The position numbers were made by a program, and so were the translations under genes. From contig NC_082598.1 in the NCBI RefSeq assembly GCF_030936135.1, positions 47,832,347 to 47,896,346 of the forward strand: DNA of 64,000 nucleotides, written 5' to 3'. The notes under the pieces are model-generated. The model was not told where the DNA came from, did not search any database, and saw only the letters and a list, made by a program, of their open reading frames with translations. Shown here piece by piece: positions 49,601 to 62,400 of the stretch; the stretch's first letter is position 1; each line of letters begins with the position of its first letter. The DNA comes from Gavia stellata (taxonomy: Eukaryota; Chordata; Aves; Gaviiformes; Gaviidae).

Positions 49601-50400
49601 TGCAGATCAGAGATGGAATGCTAGGGTTTTTTATTTTTATTATTTCCTAAAGCATTAATCAAGCACATCCCAGGTCTGAATTTTCTAGTATTTTTAATTG
49701 CCTTTTATTAGACGCTCAGTTCTTTCCTTGAAACAAATTTCAAACAAGATCATACCACTCATCTAACACAAAAGCAGTCTCTGTCCCTTTTCATAAGGAG
49801 TTACTGGAATGATTGAATCTGCATGCATTTTCATCCTTGCCCAAAGCAGTTCTCAGGAGTAACAGCTTATTTTTGCTAAAGCCCACAAGAACATGAAATC
49901 TGGAGCTGGCTCTGAAGACAGCTATTCAAAGTGTGGATGAACTACATCCTGCTGCTGGTGGGAACCTAGTGACAGACATTTATTGCCCACCAGAGCTGGA
50001 AGGGCTCCTTATCTACTTAAAGAGAATCTATTCAGTTCTGAACAGCGCAGTATTTTAGGGAAGGTAGTCGGTCTTCCTAAAATAAAAGAAAAAAATATGA
50101 AAGAAATTTGCAAGCTGATGCAATACACAAGACAAGCCTGCACTTGTACTATTATTAGTATAATATGTACTTGAAATGTATATAAATATGTACATCTGAT
50201 CCTGTCATAAAAATAATCTTCTCTTTTACATTGCAGACCATGTTATTTAAGGGCAAAACATAGCAACCCCGGCAGGTAAATTGCCCAGTGTTAATATGTC
50301 ATCAAGTATCACCTCCCATTTAGTTTTCTATAAAAGCCATTACCTAGCAATGATCACAGTGATAAGGCAGCTTGTTATCCATTCCTTCCTTACTGAAATA
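40680..50400. other. Intergenic region between TDO2 and ASIC5
   Basis: The two genes are divergent and separated by about 9.8 kb. Short open frames on both strands carry no recognisable domain and no supporting splice structure. The only element recognised is the L3/CR1-like relic at 47.5-47.8 kb, plus short poly-A/T tracts and a TG/TATG microsatellite near 48403-48421. No RNA gene was recognised. Distal regulatory elements of TDO2 or ASIC5 may lie here but cannot be shown. Confidence 0.7.
47525..47825 (+). mobile_element. Ancient L3/CR1-like LINE relic
   Basis: The + strand contains, in the right order, degraded landmarks of old amniote CR1/L3 ORF2: CTGGGCACCACTCTTCAAGA, GGAAAGAGCTCAGAAGAG, AAGAGAAGATTG, AAATACTTTTCCTTCAAAGG and a final GACATCAGAAAAAAG-type block. 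Divergence is far higher than in the intron 4 CR1, with multiple stops and indels. It is non-coding. Ends are approximate. Confidence 0.7.
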
Positions 50401-50411
50401 AGCACAGCCTC

Positions 50412-50451
50412 ATGGACCAGCTTGGGAGATTCATTCAATCGGGTGCTAAAG
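50412..50451 (+). CDS. ASIC5: Proposed ASIC5 coding exon 1 with start codon
   Basis: Exon 2 opens in phase 1 just after an in-frame stop, so an upstream coding exon is required. This ATG starts MDQLGRFIQSGAK plus one base before donor GTATGT, which is the right phase. It puts the junction glycine at residue 14, as in human ASIC5, which also starts with Met-acidic-Gln. No better ATG-donor pair with correct phase was noticed between here and 54 kb. The peptide itself is otherwise dissimilar, so the call is moderate. Confidence 0.6.
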
Positions 50452-53400
50452 GTATGTGACTAGACATATTAGAGTGCTTTACCAAGAGTTTTGCTACATT
50501 TTGGTAGGTTTTTTCCCAGGACTGACAATCAAAATCAGAAAAATCTGTCTCCTTTCTCTTGTAACCTTGTCCAAAAATAGCAGTAGTGTGCATTTGCAAG
50601 ATATAAAGAAGAAGGGAGAGATGAAAAAAGCTTGTAGAAAAAAAATTGTACACTTACTTAAGAAGTGAGGAAAAGTCTCTAGCTATTGGTCCTTTATGCA
50701 TTTAGAATAAAGCTAACGCAGTTTTAACTAGGCAATTACTTCTCTGAATGATACCATACTTTAATGATTTTTAGATAAAGGCAAAGAGAAAAACCACAAA
50801 TCTATCTAGACTAAGTAACTCTTGCACAGAGGCCACGTATAACCTTCCTGAAATAATTCCTTCCAGGTAAGAGCTCTGGATGAAGATGAGCTATCTCTTA
50901 AAAACCCATTCTTTTTCAATATGTTCATTAATGAAAATCCAACCACAATTAAACATTGGGAATACAAAAATAAAAATGTTGTACCTTATTGCTGCTATGC
51001 AAGAGCTTAGCTTCCAGTTCTTCCCACTGGGTCCTGTTACATCTTTTTCTGCACTAGATCAAAGAGCCTATTATTATTAGCTATCAGTTCCCTATATAAG
51101 TAGTTACAGATTGTGATCAATTACCTGCTGACTGAAGTTAAAAACACCTTTAAATTCAATTTACAGTGTTAACTTTAAAAATATCGTTAATTTCTGAGGT
51201 TTTTATATAAGCTTATAATAGTATGTCCCTGGCCATGTATCCCTGATTATACATGCAGGGAAGTAATTTCTTCTATAACAACATTGACTGCAAAATCAGG
51301 TTTATCTGACTAATCATGATGGTTCTCAGAGCTTCTCCAGTAATCAATGTTTCCTCAGGCAAAGCACCTGCAGCCCATCCTGAACATATGAGCTACCTTA
51401 CTAGTTCTTACATGCATGTTCTATATTTGGCTTTAAACATGTGGTTTGCTCCTGGACCTGGATCCCTCTCATTTAGTTACCTCCTTGCTTTTTTGCTTAT
51501 CCATCCTCTACTCTTTGAATCTTCTATAAATATTGGGTTTATTCACATCTTTGACAAAAATATATTTTATTGTAGTGCCTACATTAATTGTACTTTTTAT
51601 TGCTACTTAAAGAACATAGTGCTCTCAAGACCTTATTGTCTAATATGTCTAAGGTCTTGCACGACCTTACTGGTTATCTAGGAGCAGCTTGGATACTCTA
51701 ACTCACTTACAGCTAGTTTAGCTGTGTTGGTTACAAAACCTTAGTCCAGATACACACAGCCCAAGTTTTGCACAGTATATGATGAAGGATTAATCATTTA
51801 TAAACTCCCACCCACTTATTACTGTGGTATGTTATTTTACTATTCATTAACTGAGACCTGGCATAACCATTCTATTATTAATTATATATCACTGGAATGT
51901 ACCTATTCCTCACAAAGAGACCAGATCCCAAAATAAACAGCTAGTCCCGACATACACATTTCATAATATTTTCCAATCCATCACATGTGAGAAATCTCAT
52001 ACTAGAAATTTACCACTTGACCCTATGTAGAATAGTTAACAATCTTTTTTCTTTATTTATTTCTATTTTTTTTAATAATAGCATTCTCTAATGAAATATG
52101 AAAGTAGAGTAAGGATTCTTAAAGTCACCCACCTAGTAGTGCTTCCTCTGGTGAAAGGCAGTAATGAAAGCAGCAGTATCATATTAGATAATCTTATGCA
52201 CTAACAGCAAAACTTTTGCAATCAGATAAAACATCATGTATACTTACTGTAGTACCTATGCACAAGAGCTGAAATACAGTTTAGTTACTTATTTGCATAG
52301 ATTCTAAGCTACATTTCTGCTGATTAAGCTGTTTTTTGATGGCAATGGACTTTTATGTAGGAATATGCTATCATTCTCTTACCTAGCGCAGTGTCTATAG
52401 GAGGAATAAACACACACAGCACTTTCCCTGGAGAAAAGGGTCTGACCCGCTTGTAGTCTCTTCTTGGAGTCTGTGAGCAGCAGATGCAGACACATGCTAG
52501 GAATGTACCTTGCTCTCCTGTTATTCAGGGAACACGCAAAGTGCTTGTCTCACTGCACATGCACTGGTGAGAGAGAAGCCTACAGCAAAACCAGAAATCC
52601 ACTCCATTCCAGTGCAATGTACAAAAGCACACACGGCTGAACAGCTTTGCAATGGGATCCAATAGTCACTAGAGTGAGGAGAGAAACTTCTGAACAGTTT
52701 TCCAGCAGAAAACTGTTTGATGATTAAAAGGGGTCACAGTAAATTATACCAGTATAGATCAAAGTTCTTACATAGACCTTTAGTGAACAACATAAAGAAA
52801 ATTCTTTCCCTTAAGAAATATTTTGAGATCCAGCACAATCTGGGATTTCATTATCACAGTCCAGAGACTGTGCAGAGACCAAAGCAACATCCCAGAGTGT
52901 TGATGTGGTCAGGATAGCTTTGGCAGATGACTCTTACATCCCTTTGTTCCTTTGCCCAACTGTAATAGCCGCAAGTAAATCAGCATTATAAAGGGTATAT
53001 TCTCTTCCTAGCAGGCATGCCACACTATTAAATCTATTTTTGGGTTAAAAAACAGAATTAGGGAAGCATTTAATTGCTGTTAAACACTAATCTAAATAAT
53101 ATATCTTCAGATCCTAACTATTATTGTCTCACAAACTTTCTTTGATTTATTGTTCTTATGGACTTTCTTAACAATAGAATAAAGTAGCAGATAATCTGTA
53201 AATGAAGCACTTTGCAAAGAGACTAGATACAGGAAAGGTCTTATTAAGTTTCCATCATTTGGATGTTCTGAGAGAGAACATTCTGTTCAAAACCATACTC
53301 AAAAGATCATTCAGCAACAAGCATAAGAAAATTACTACATTTGAGGTATTGATTATATTCATTACTGTTATAGCTCTTAAACTTAGACGTAAAAATGGTT

Positions 53401-56400
53401 TGGTTTTTTAACATCAGTTTGTAGAAAACATGGGGTAAATGAAAACTAAAAACATTCCTGTTTCAAAGTTATGGAATCAGACAAGTATGCACCTAAAAAA
53501 AAGAGAGTAGATTTCCTTTTGAACTTGTAACCTTTCAAGTTTTATGCAGAAACTTTTAACAGTGAAAGAGTGAGATTCCCTTGCATATCATTCTATATTA
53601 TTCCCTATTTACCTTAGGGACCAGGCCTTCAATGGGATGTTACTGCAAAAATCAGATGCTTAGCTTTTTACAGTAGGTTCACAGCAACCTGTGGTTTCAG
53701 ATCACTGAGGTATGTCAAAATCCAATCTTTTCCACAGAAGTGGAACTACTCTTTTATATTAATGATGTGCTTAAAAAATGGTGTGCTTAAAACATTGCAA
53801 GATATAATCTGTTCTCAGGCAGCACTAAGCTCATCTCTTAGCACACAACTCTTTCATCCTGAGAAGCAAGTTCACTACTTAAAAAGAGAATTTACAATTA
53901 AACGGAAACTTTACAACTGCTTTCCAATATCAAAATTATGTGGTTTCCTTTCTTAAGTGCCATTTAACTGCTAATTTTAAAAATGTGTTTTCACTTTGTT
54001 CCATATTAAGGAATATTGGAAAAGGTACGATTGTACTTAATAAAGAAACTGCTGCCACATTTGGAAGACAGAAGGAAGTATCATCAGGAGTTTGCCTCAT
54101 CCACTTCATTTCATGGAGTGCATAATATTGTTCAAACGCAGAGCAAGACTCGCAAAGTGCTGTGGCTGTTAGTCGTTGCAGGCTGTCTTGCCATTGTTAT
54201 TTGGCAAATCTGCAGTCGCTTCATCTACTACTTCAGCTGGCCGACCACAACTACAGTTGTAGTTCAGTATGTGGAAAATGTCAAATTCCCTGCTGTGACA
54301 TTTTGCAACTTGAACAGGTAAAAGTTATGCTTGTTGTTTGCTCTTGAGAGGCAACGCCTCTTTATCTGAAAGCAGTCAGGTTCCACAACTTGCTTGAACA
54401 AATCACATAAAACAAGTAAAATATGGCTCTGAGGGGCATGTCTTCCACACCACCATATGAGATTTAAATGAAGAGGAAAATACGCGAAGGGAGGTTGTTT
54501 TTTTAATCTTCCCCCTCCTTCAGATGAACAATTGCACTACAGATTTTTAAGTTTCAAAACACAAGTTGGAGTAGAAAAACCTCTCTGGTGGTGTTCTTCT
54601 ATGCATGAGTGTTGCTTCTACAGTGTAACTAAGGGACAGTCATCAGTCACATCCTAGTTATAAATAAAAGACAAGATTTGCAAATAGAGAGATTCAAATA
54701 GAAACCTCATACAAATGTAGAAATCTTAGGCAAAGTAGATACTTTTTTTCCAGAGGTGTTCAGCCTTTACGGTTCCAGCTGATGTCAGCGGGATTTGCAG
54801 GAGGGAAGCATTTGGGGGGTTTGGAAGTCATGTATCTAAGCAGGAACGTCACTACAAATTTCTACATTTGAAGATAATGGCCAAGATTCAGATGCAGCCA
54901 CTTTGAAAATAATATAAGAAACCTACAGCCTGACTTTTAGAGCAAATATGTAATTTAGGAACAGTTTTAGAAATACAGAAAGTTTACCCACATTGTTTCC
55001 TCAAGAAGTGTAAGTTTTCTTATCTTCTACCTTTTGCTGGCAGAATCAGCCAGAAGTCCAAGTCTCAAGTATCTGTAGCTGTTCTGCTTCACTACGCCTC
55101 CTTCTCATTGCCCTGCATAAAGCCATCCTGGGTTTTACTGCAAAACATGCACTGCAGATGGAAGTCCCTCTTGATTACAGTGGGCTGTCTGTTATAAAAA
55201 CGCCTCACTTCTTGTAACTATAGCAGCAGAACATTGTAAGTAAATAGCTATTGAGCATGGCAGTTGTCCGCCTAAGCAGCAGTTTGGTGCCACATCCATC
55301 TGTTGTTCATGCTGTGCTTATCCTTCCCTCCTGTTTTTAGTAACCAGATTTTTTGTTGGCAGGGCAAAGAGGCACAGATCTACCGTTGTCTTTATTTTTT
55401 GACTCAAATTCAGTTGTGAAGAGTTGTTCCTACCAATCTTCCTTTAGTTGGGGCATTAAGATCTATTATACAAATACGATGATATGTTTTTAAAAATAGG
55501 ATTACATAAAATGGCAATTCTAAAGAACATGGTATTGTAGTTTCATTTGTGTTTATTCTCTTTTCAAATGTCTAATTGTTCTATAAACCCTTACTTTACT
55601 TCAATAAAGGACTTCTATGCTGTACATCAGGAAAGCACCTCCAACGCCTCATCATGTTTTTGAGATTTTTCAAGTGGATTCTAGGAGTAAGGATCACCCT
55701 TGGTTTATACCACTGTGTCACCAGCCACAGAGCTCATGGGAAGGTAGACTGTCTCTACACTGGGGTGTAGTGTCTTAATAAAGCAGGCATGAGATTACTG
55801 CAAATGCACTTAGAAATCAATTTTCTAAATGATGGAAGACAGCGTTTTCGAAAGGAACGGCTCCTCTCAGCTGGTTTCCCACATGTAAATGCAATTGTTC
55901 ACCTTGTTATCAATTCTACAAGTCTGGTTGTTTACTTATGCAGATGGCTAATCTACTCAGGTTTTTAGGTTTTTATTTTTTTAATAAACAACCACACACA
56001 ACAGAAATGCTTCCAATATGACTGACCAGAATAGCCATGGGAAGGTGTCCATTTTCTGTTTTCAGATATGGAAAACACCTTCCTAGACACAGAGACTACA
56101 TTGTTTATTCATGTTGTAGAAATCAAAGTGCAACGTGGTGGGCAAGAATCACTTATAGTTTGCCAGTAGGTAACAAATCGTGTCAGATTTGGCAAGAGCA
56201 GCCTTGAGATCAGTCCTATAACTCTTCGGAACTCCAAAAAATTCTTTCTCCTTCCCACTGACAGGTTTCAAGCTCATGCAGTAAGCAACCTCAAAATAAT
56301 TTTTTTAATTTGGAACATTGTGTCTGGAGTTCTCCACAAATTTGCTATGGAAGATAAATATTCTCAAGAGCTAAATGATTTCCTTCTTGGGAACCAGAAC

Positions 56401-59400
56401 TTCAGCATCAAAGAGTTTACAAGGAAAAATGGGTTTTATCTGAACAGCAGCACGTTGCTAGAATGTGAATTTTTTGGAAAGCCATGTTATCCACAGGTAA
56501 ATATGTTTATTTTACTAAAAGAGTAGCATGGAGGGGCAGGGGATGTATTCTTACCACTCAATTTGAGACATCTAGCTTTGCCAGCTATTCCCCCTGTTTT
56601 CCCTTTACAGTCAGCCAATGGAGAAAAAAAGTCCTGCTTTAAATCACCCTGAGAACCCCAATTCTCCCACTGACTGCAGAGACAGCCTGCTGGACTCCCT
56701 GAACCGTAAAATGGGATTTCAGTCTAAATTGCTCTCTGCCTAGTGCCACTTCTGCACAGATAGCAGCCTTTGAAAGCTGTCATACCTCCAGGCTGTATCT
56801 AACAACCTTTTCCATAAATGGCCTATAACGAAGGTCAGTTTGAATGGAGTTTTTTGCATGACATGATTGCGTAGTTTTGTCCTTGAGGTCAAGAATATAG
56901 ACAGCCAGGGTAACCACATGCAGAGTCCACCGGAATTTTAAATAATGAGGTGAAATAGCCCATCTTTGGGAATTTTGGACAACAGCCAAAGAATATGGTC
57001 TTCCCATTTTTATGTCAATTCTTCCATAGAGTAATTCCCAACTTAAATAGAAAATGTGAACACAAAAGTCAGGCCTATAGTCTTTCAGATTAATCTAACC
57101 TTTAGATATGCTGTAGCTTCTAAAATTAGGCATTGGAGAGTTCTCTTAACTGAAGACACTAGTTCTAATAACTAAAACTAAAGAAATGAGATGCAGTCAT
57201 ATTAAATGCTGAGGTGGCTTTGGGAAAAAATGCAAATATTGTACTTTCATATGTAATACAACATTTAGTTTTGAAACAGTCTTCACTAAACACCTACTGG
57301 AAAAATTAAACAAGTTGTTTTTGAATATATAATTTATATATAATGTAACAGATGTAGAAAAACAACAGGGCCTCATTAAATGATCCTGAGCAGCTCATAG
57401 GTATTAATAAACAACGTGAAATTTCTCCTTTAAACTTCATTTTGTATAGAAAGTGATAAAATCCTTTTAAGTATTTCGATCAGTACCACTTTCTGATTGT
57501 AATACTTAGCACTGCCTTTGGAGGAAACCCCCCACACAACCCCAGTAGTCCATCTCTTGCGCTGTAATTCACTAAGGAAACTTCAAGTGATTTTTCTTTC
57601 ATTTTACTCTTCCCTATTTTCCTTTATTGAAGGATTTTGAACACGTTTTCACTGAATACGGAAACTGCTTTACTTTTAATCACAATGATCTTTTAGCAAG
57701 AAGAGTGACTTTGTCTGGAAGAGGCTTACATTTGCTTTTTGATGTCCAACAGGTACAGCTATCCTAATGATAATAAACAGCAAATCATGTAATAACTTAT
57801 AGATGAGGTGTTTTGGTTTTGGTTTGGTTTTTGTGTTTTTTTGGTTGGTTTTACACAGACCTACAAAATTTTGTGCATGAAATTCTGTATCAAGACTATT
57901 TCTGAGTGAAAGGGTATTTTAAAGGAAAGATCTAATACAGATTTAAAAAGTCAGAATTATTATTGACTCTGTCCCCAGCTAAATGGTTCTGAAAGCTGCG
58001 AGTTAGTGTATATATACACAGTTCACCTACAATTGAAACATGTCATCAGAGCAGTAATTTAATTTTATACAAGCACTTTGGGATAACATAATTTCATTTT
58101 AATAAAAGGCCCTGTAGGGAAAGTCATATGGTGCCAGTTTCTAAGTAGTACTGGATTTCAGTTGCAGCAGCAGCAGCTGTAAGTGCTCAATGCCAGCTAA
58201 GATCTGGTCTTTGCACTGTAAATAGTCTCTGACCTTATTAGAATTGTCTTTGACCAACAAAACCCATAAAACTCAGGGAATATCACCTTGTGAGATGAGG
58301 GAAAAAACCTAAAATCTAGAGTGATAAATTACTTAGACGTTCACTTTTGTTCTCTAGGAATTATGAAACAGGAGTGACAGGTTCTGGAGAGGGTAATGGA
58401 AATTTGCTGAAATGTGATGGGCAGTTGCAAGTAAAAGGAACGAATACCCAAGTTATGAGTAAATGTTCATCTATGCCTTCTTGCTTTTGAAATGGGGAGA
58501 TGACAGAAGGAATAAAAAACCTGAAAGTTTATAGTAACTGGAAGGAAACCACAGAGGTAATCAACAAAGGAAATTCAAGTCAGTTTGCTTCTACACTTTT
58601 CTGTAAATTGCCAAAAATATGACTAGAGATACAAGACCAAATAAAAAACTACAGTACTATTTTAAATATAGCTAAAGCTTCAGATGGTAAGCAAAGCCAA
58701 AACTATTTTAAATAATTATTTTTGTATCAGGAACAATTCACTGATGAACCTGCTCTTGGTTATACTGATGCTGGTATAACTTTTGTTATCCATTCACCCA
58801 AAGAGCGTCCACGCTTTGATGGTTTAGGTTTATTAACACCGGTCGGCATGCATGCACAGGTCGCAATCCGCCAGCTGAAGGTAAGGACTTTGTCCATCAA
58901 TTGGAAGTATTGGTCTTTACTGTCTTTAATTCTCTTCTGAAGCGTGACAATGAATTAGACGTTTTGGAAATTAAAATATTTATCATGCCAAAATGACTCC
59001 TAAAAAGAACTTTTCCTCCGGACACAAACAAAATTCCTGCTATTGGCGGGCGGGGGGAATGTCATTGGTCTTCATAATCTGTATCTATTAAAGTCAGCCT
59101 TTCTTTCCTAATGTCTTACAGTCTTGCTGACATATAATGACACAAGGACACCACAGCATTTCCCCGTCAACGCATTTTGTTAGCATTAAGGTTGTCTCAG
59201 ATTCCTAGTGGAATCCAAGTGGAGTGGACTACCCTTCTGCTCTAGGCTGTCTGATCACGTCCTACTTTTGTTGTGAGAGAGAGGAGATGATTTTATAATC
59301 CCAAAAGCACGAACTGTAATTGCCTCCAGTTAAATCACAATGTTACTGCTTATGTCTTCAACAGGCTTCCTTCAGCACTTTACAATGTGAGAAAATAATA

Positions 59401-62400
59401 TCTAATTTTAAAACAGAAACAAAAAAATGATATCTTCTGTTATTATTACCCTACAGTCAATTATCCAAGAATACCCATGGGGAGAGTGCAAGCCTGATAT
59501 AAAGCTTCAGTATCACAAGATTTATAGTACTAATGGATGTCTGCAGGAATGCAAAGCCCGGTACATACAAGACTGGTGTGGCTGTTTGCCATTCATTCTT
59601 CCAGGTATTTCTCAGGAATATCATTATACCATACACTGATCATCTTGCTAGGAGACCTCACCTGTTATTGAACAGCAAAGGAGATGGAGCACATGCTTGA
59701 GGGATATCTATAGCTGGATTTAATTAAAATTATATAAGCTTTTTTTTCTTTTTCTTTTTAAATTCAGAGAAAACAAGCAAGCTATTTGGTCAGCTCTAGA
59801 TCTAGCATCTGGGTCATTGGCTATTCTTAGGATACAGACCAAAAAACTTGAAAGAAAAGATTATGCCTCAGGGCTGTGAGACAAGTCTGTAGTCTTCAAT
59901 CTGACTTCCTAAAGAGCTGGAACTAAATCCATAAGAAGTCATAGATTTTCACATGTACCATAGAAAACCTACTTTGCAAGTGTTTAGCAGCCGCAGCAGA
60001 ACTGGTTGCTTGAAGACAGAAACCAAGGTCTCCTTGGATGGAGCCATCTGATCAGCCCAAAATGCGGAGTACAGGTGTATCCTGTAATACTCCCCTTGAG
60101 AATCCAGGCATCTTAATCACTCTAGAAATGTAAAGCTGTAACATTAAGCCCTGAGTAGTCTCCTCCCTCCCACCTTTTCAGCATTAAAAGTAATGATAAT
60201 ACTGTCACCTCTTTCTGAAGCAAAAGCTGGAACCCAAATCTCTGCTCTCACAGCTCTTTTTTCACAACTAGTGGGCAAGAAAGCCACTGTCACGCCTGCA
60301 CTTTCTGACTCTGTATTTTTAAATATCCCCAAGCAAGGTAGAATGTTTTCACTAAGCGATACCCATTAATGAGTTAACTCCAGCCTGTTTGTTTGACAGC
60401 CTCTTGGAAATGAGGTTGGAAATCTCCCAGAAACTCTCATGGAAAAGGGTTTGAGAAGGAAATTAAGTCTAGGTCTCCCATACCCAGGGTGAGAGCTTTA
60501 TACAGTGGCAGCAAGATAAAGGAGGGCAATGTTCTTTAACTGGGTGCTAAACTGCTAAATAATATTTCCATGCAAGGGAAAATTTGGGGTGAAACTGAGA
60601 TCATTTGAAATCTGAAAATTTTGCTGTTAGCTCAGGGTGCTACCATACCCCTTAGGTTTCTAAACAACTCTTGCATGAAGTTCAAAACTTTTACTGAAAC
60701 ACAGGGCGTGTCTACCCTACTTTGTTTTTTCATTTCCACTAGGAAAAGCAGAAATTCTTGGCTTTAGCAAGCTAACAGAAAGATTGAGCCACAGGCTTAA
60801 AGGCAGTTCTGGCTGGCATGCATCATAAAGATGTTTGCTCCAACAGCAAGCCTCCTGGCTTGGTCTGTTGTCTCTTTTTGCTATGTACCCCTTTTGGTGT
60901 TGGTAACTGCACTGGGCGCAACTGAATTGTTTTCTCAGTTGTATAATGATAAACATGAAGTGGTGAGCAGGCTTTGTTGACCATTACATTTCAGTTTAGT
61001 ACAAATAGAGCTAAGTGTTGGATTGTTAATCAAAGTTCCTAAAGTTTGCTGTTTATTTTTAAGGAAATGGAATAGAATGTGATTTGCTGAAGTTTTACAA
61101 TTGCGTTTATCCAGCAGTCTGTAAGTAATAACTTCATATTTATATTTTCTAAGCCAATTCCAAATAGTAGACAATATTTATCAATTAAAATACTGAAAGT
61201 CGTACTGAAATGGAGTACATCCCAGTTCATTTAACATTCTGAAAACAGAGACCAGACAGAGCATTAACTAGATGCCAATTAAAGAGAAAAAAAAAAAAAT
61301 TAATTTTAGTAATCAGAAATGGTTCAAAATGGAAGAATGCTCAGTTAATCTGTTTTCAGTTATCAAGCCTCTGGCTTGCATTTTTGTATCTTCATGGTAT
61401 CATCCTTCTAGCTCCAATGTTGTATTCTTTTTGTTTATGACACAGAAGTGAACAGCACAGTAATAAGAGGTTTGCTAACTGATAGAAAATATAATTCAAA
61501 ATCACTGGATTCTAAGCTTTTATCTTTTCAAAAGTAAAATGGTTTATATTTTTTCAAAGTGTTCCAAATGCAATTCATTTCCATAAGCAAGTAATCTGCA
61601 CACAGTAGATATGAAATTTCTAAGTCACTACAACAGACTTCCTGGGAAATACTGCAAATGGTAATCTGAGAAGTAACTTCTCATGAACTTTAGAAAGCCT
61701 GCTTTTTAATTATTTTGGATTCTGCTATGTAACGTGACTCTCCCTTCCCAAAGGAATGGATGATTAAGAAATCAAGTAGATGATTAAGAAGTTTTAGGGG
61801 GCCTGTGCAGGAGTTTATTTCTGTTTTGATTAGGAGTGTGCAACGTTCAGGCAAGATCTACTACTATGAACAATGACTACTTCTTTTTCCTGTGGCCGTT
61901 TTGAAATAGATTCCACGAAGTTCACATTCTTAAATAATCATGAACTTTAATATCCTGTCATGGTGGAAATACATATATTGCTTTACTTAATGGATATTAA
62001 AACAAAAATGACCCCTAAGTCCTATCAAGGATGGATAGGATTCAGAGCTGGACCCCAGAGGGAACTGGCATCACAGAACTGTACATGGTGAACCAAGTAC
62101 GATGCCTGGCTTTTAGGTGTCTGGTCCCCAGGACCACAGGTTAGGTGCTAAGTCTCCTTTTACAGCGCAGGAGAGAAAAACACCTAATAACAAAATCTCA
62201 AAAGCCAGTGCCACTGATCCAGTATCTGAGGGACCTACTGTTGGTGAGAGCATTTATTTTAGGAACTCTAAAAGCCAGCTATCCAGAATGAAAGCCACAA
62301 CCCTAGTGTCCCTGGAGAGCACCTAAAATCATCAACCAACAGGCTGAGATATCTCCTCCCCTGTGGTTTGCAAAAGCAAGAAGCCCATATGCAGAGGGAA

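Noticed and set aside
53474-53515. ATG at 53474 (MESDKYAPKKKRV) as the first ASIC5 exon
   Set aside because: Its only nearby donor, GTAGAT, leaves phase 0, while exon 2 requires phase 1; the joined frame would stop within ten codons.
54016-54321. ASIC5 starting at a TTG codon at 54016
   Set aside because: The codon is TTG inside exon 2 and aligns with an internal leucine of mammalian ASIC5; a real ATG is expected in an upstream exon.
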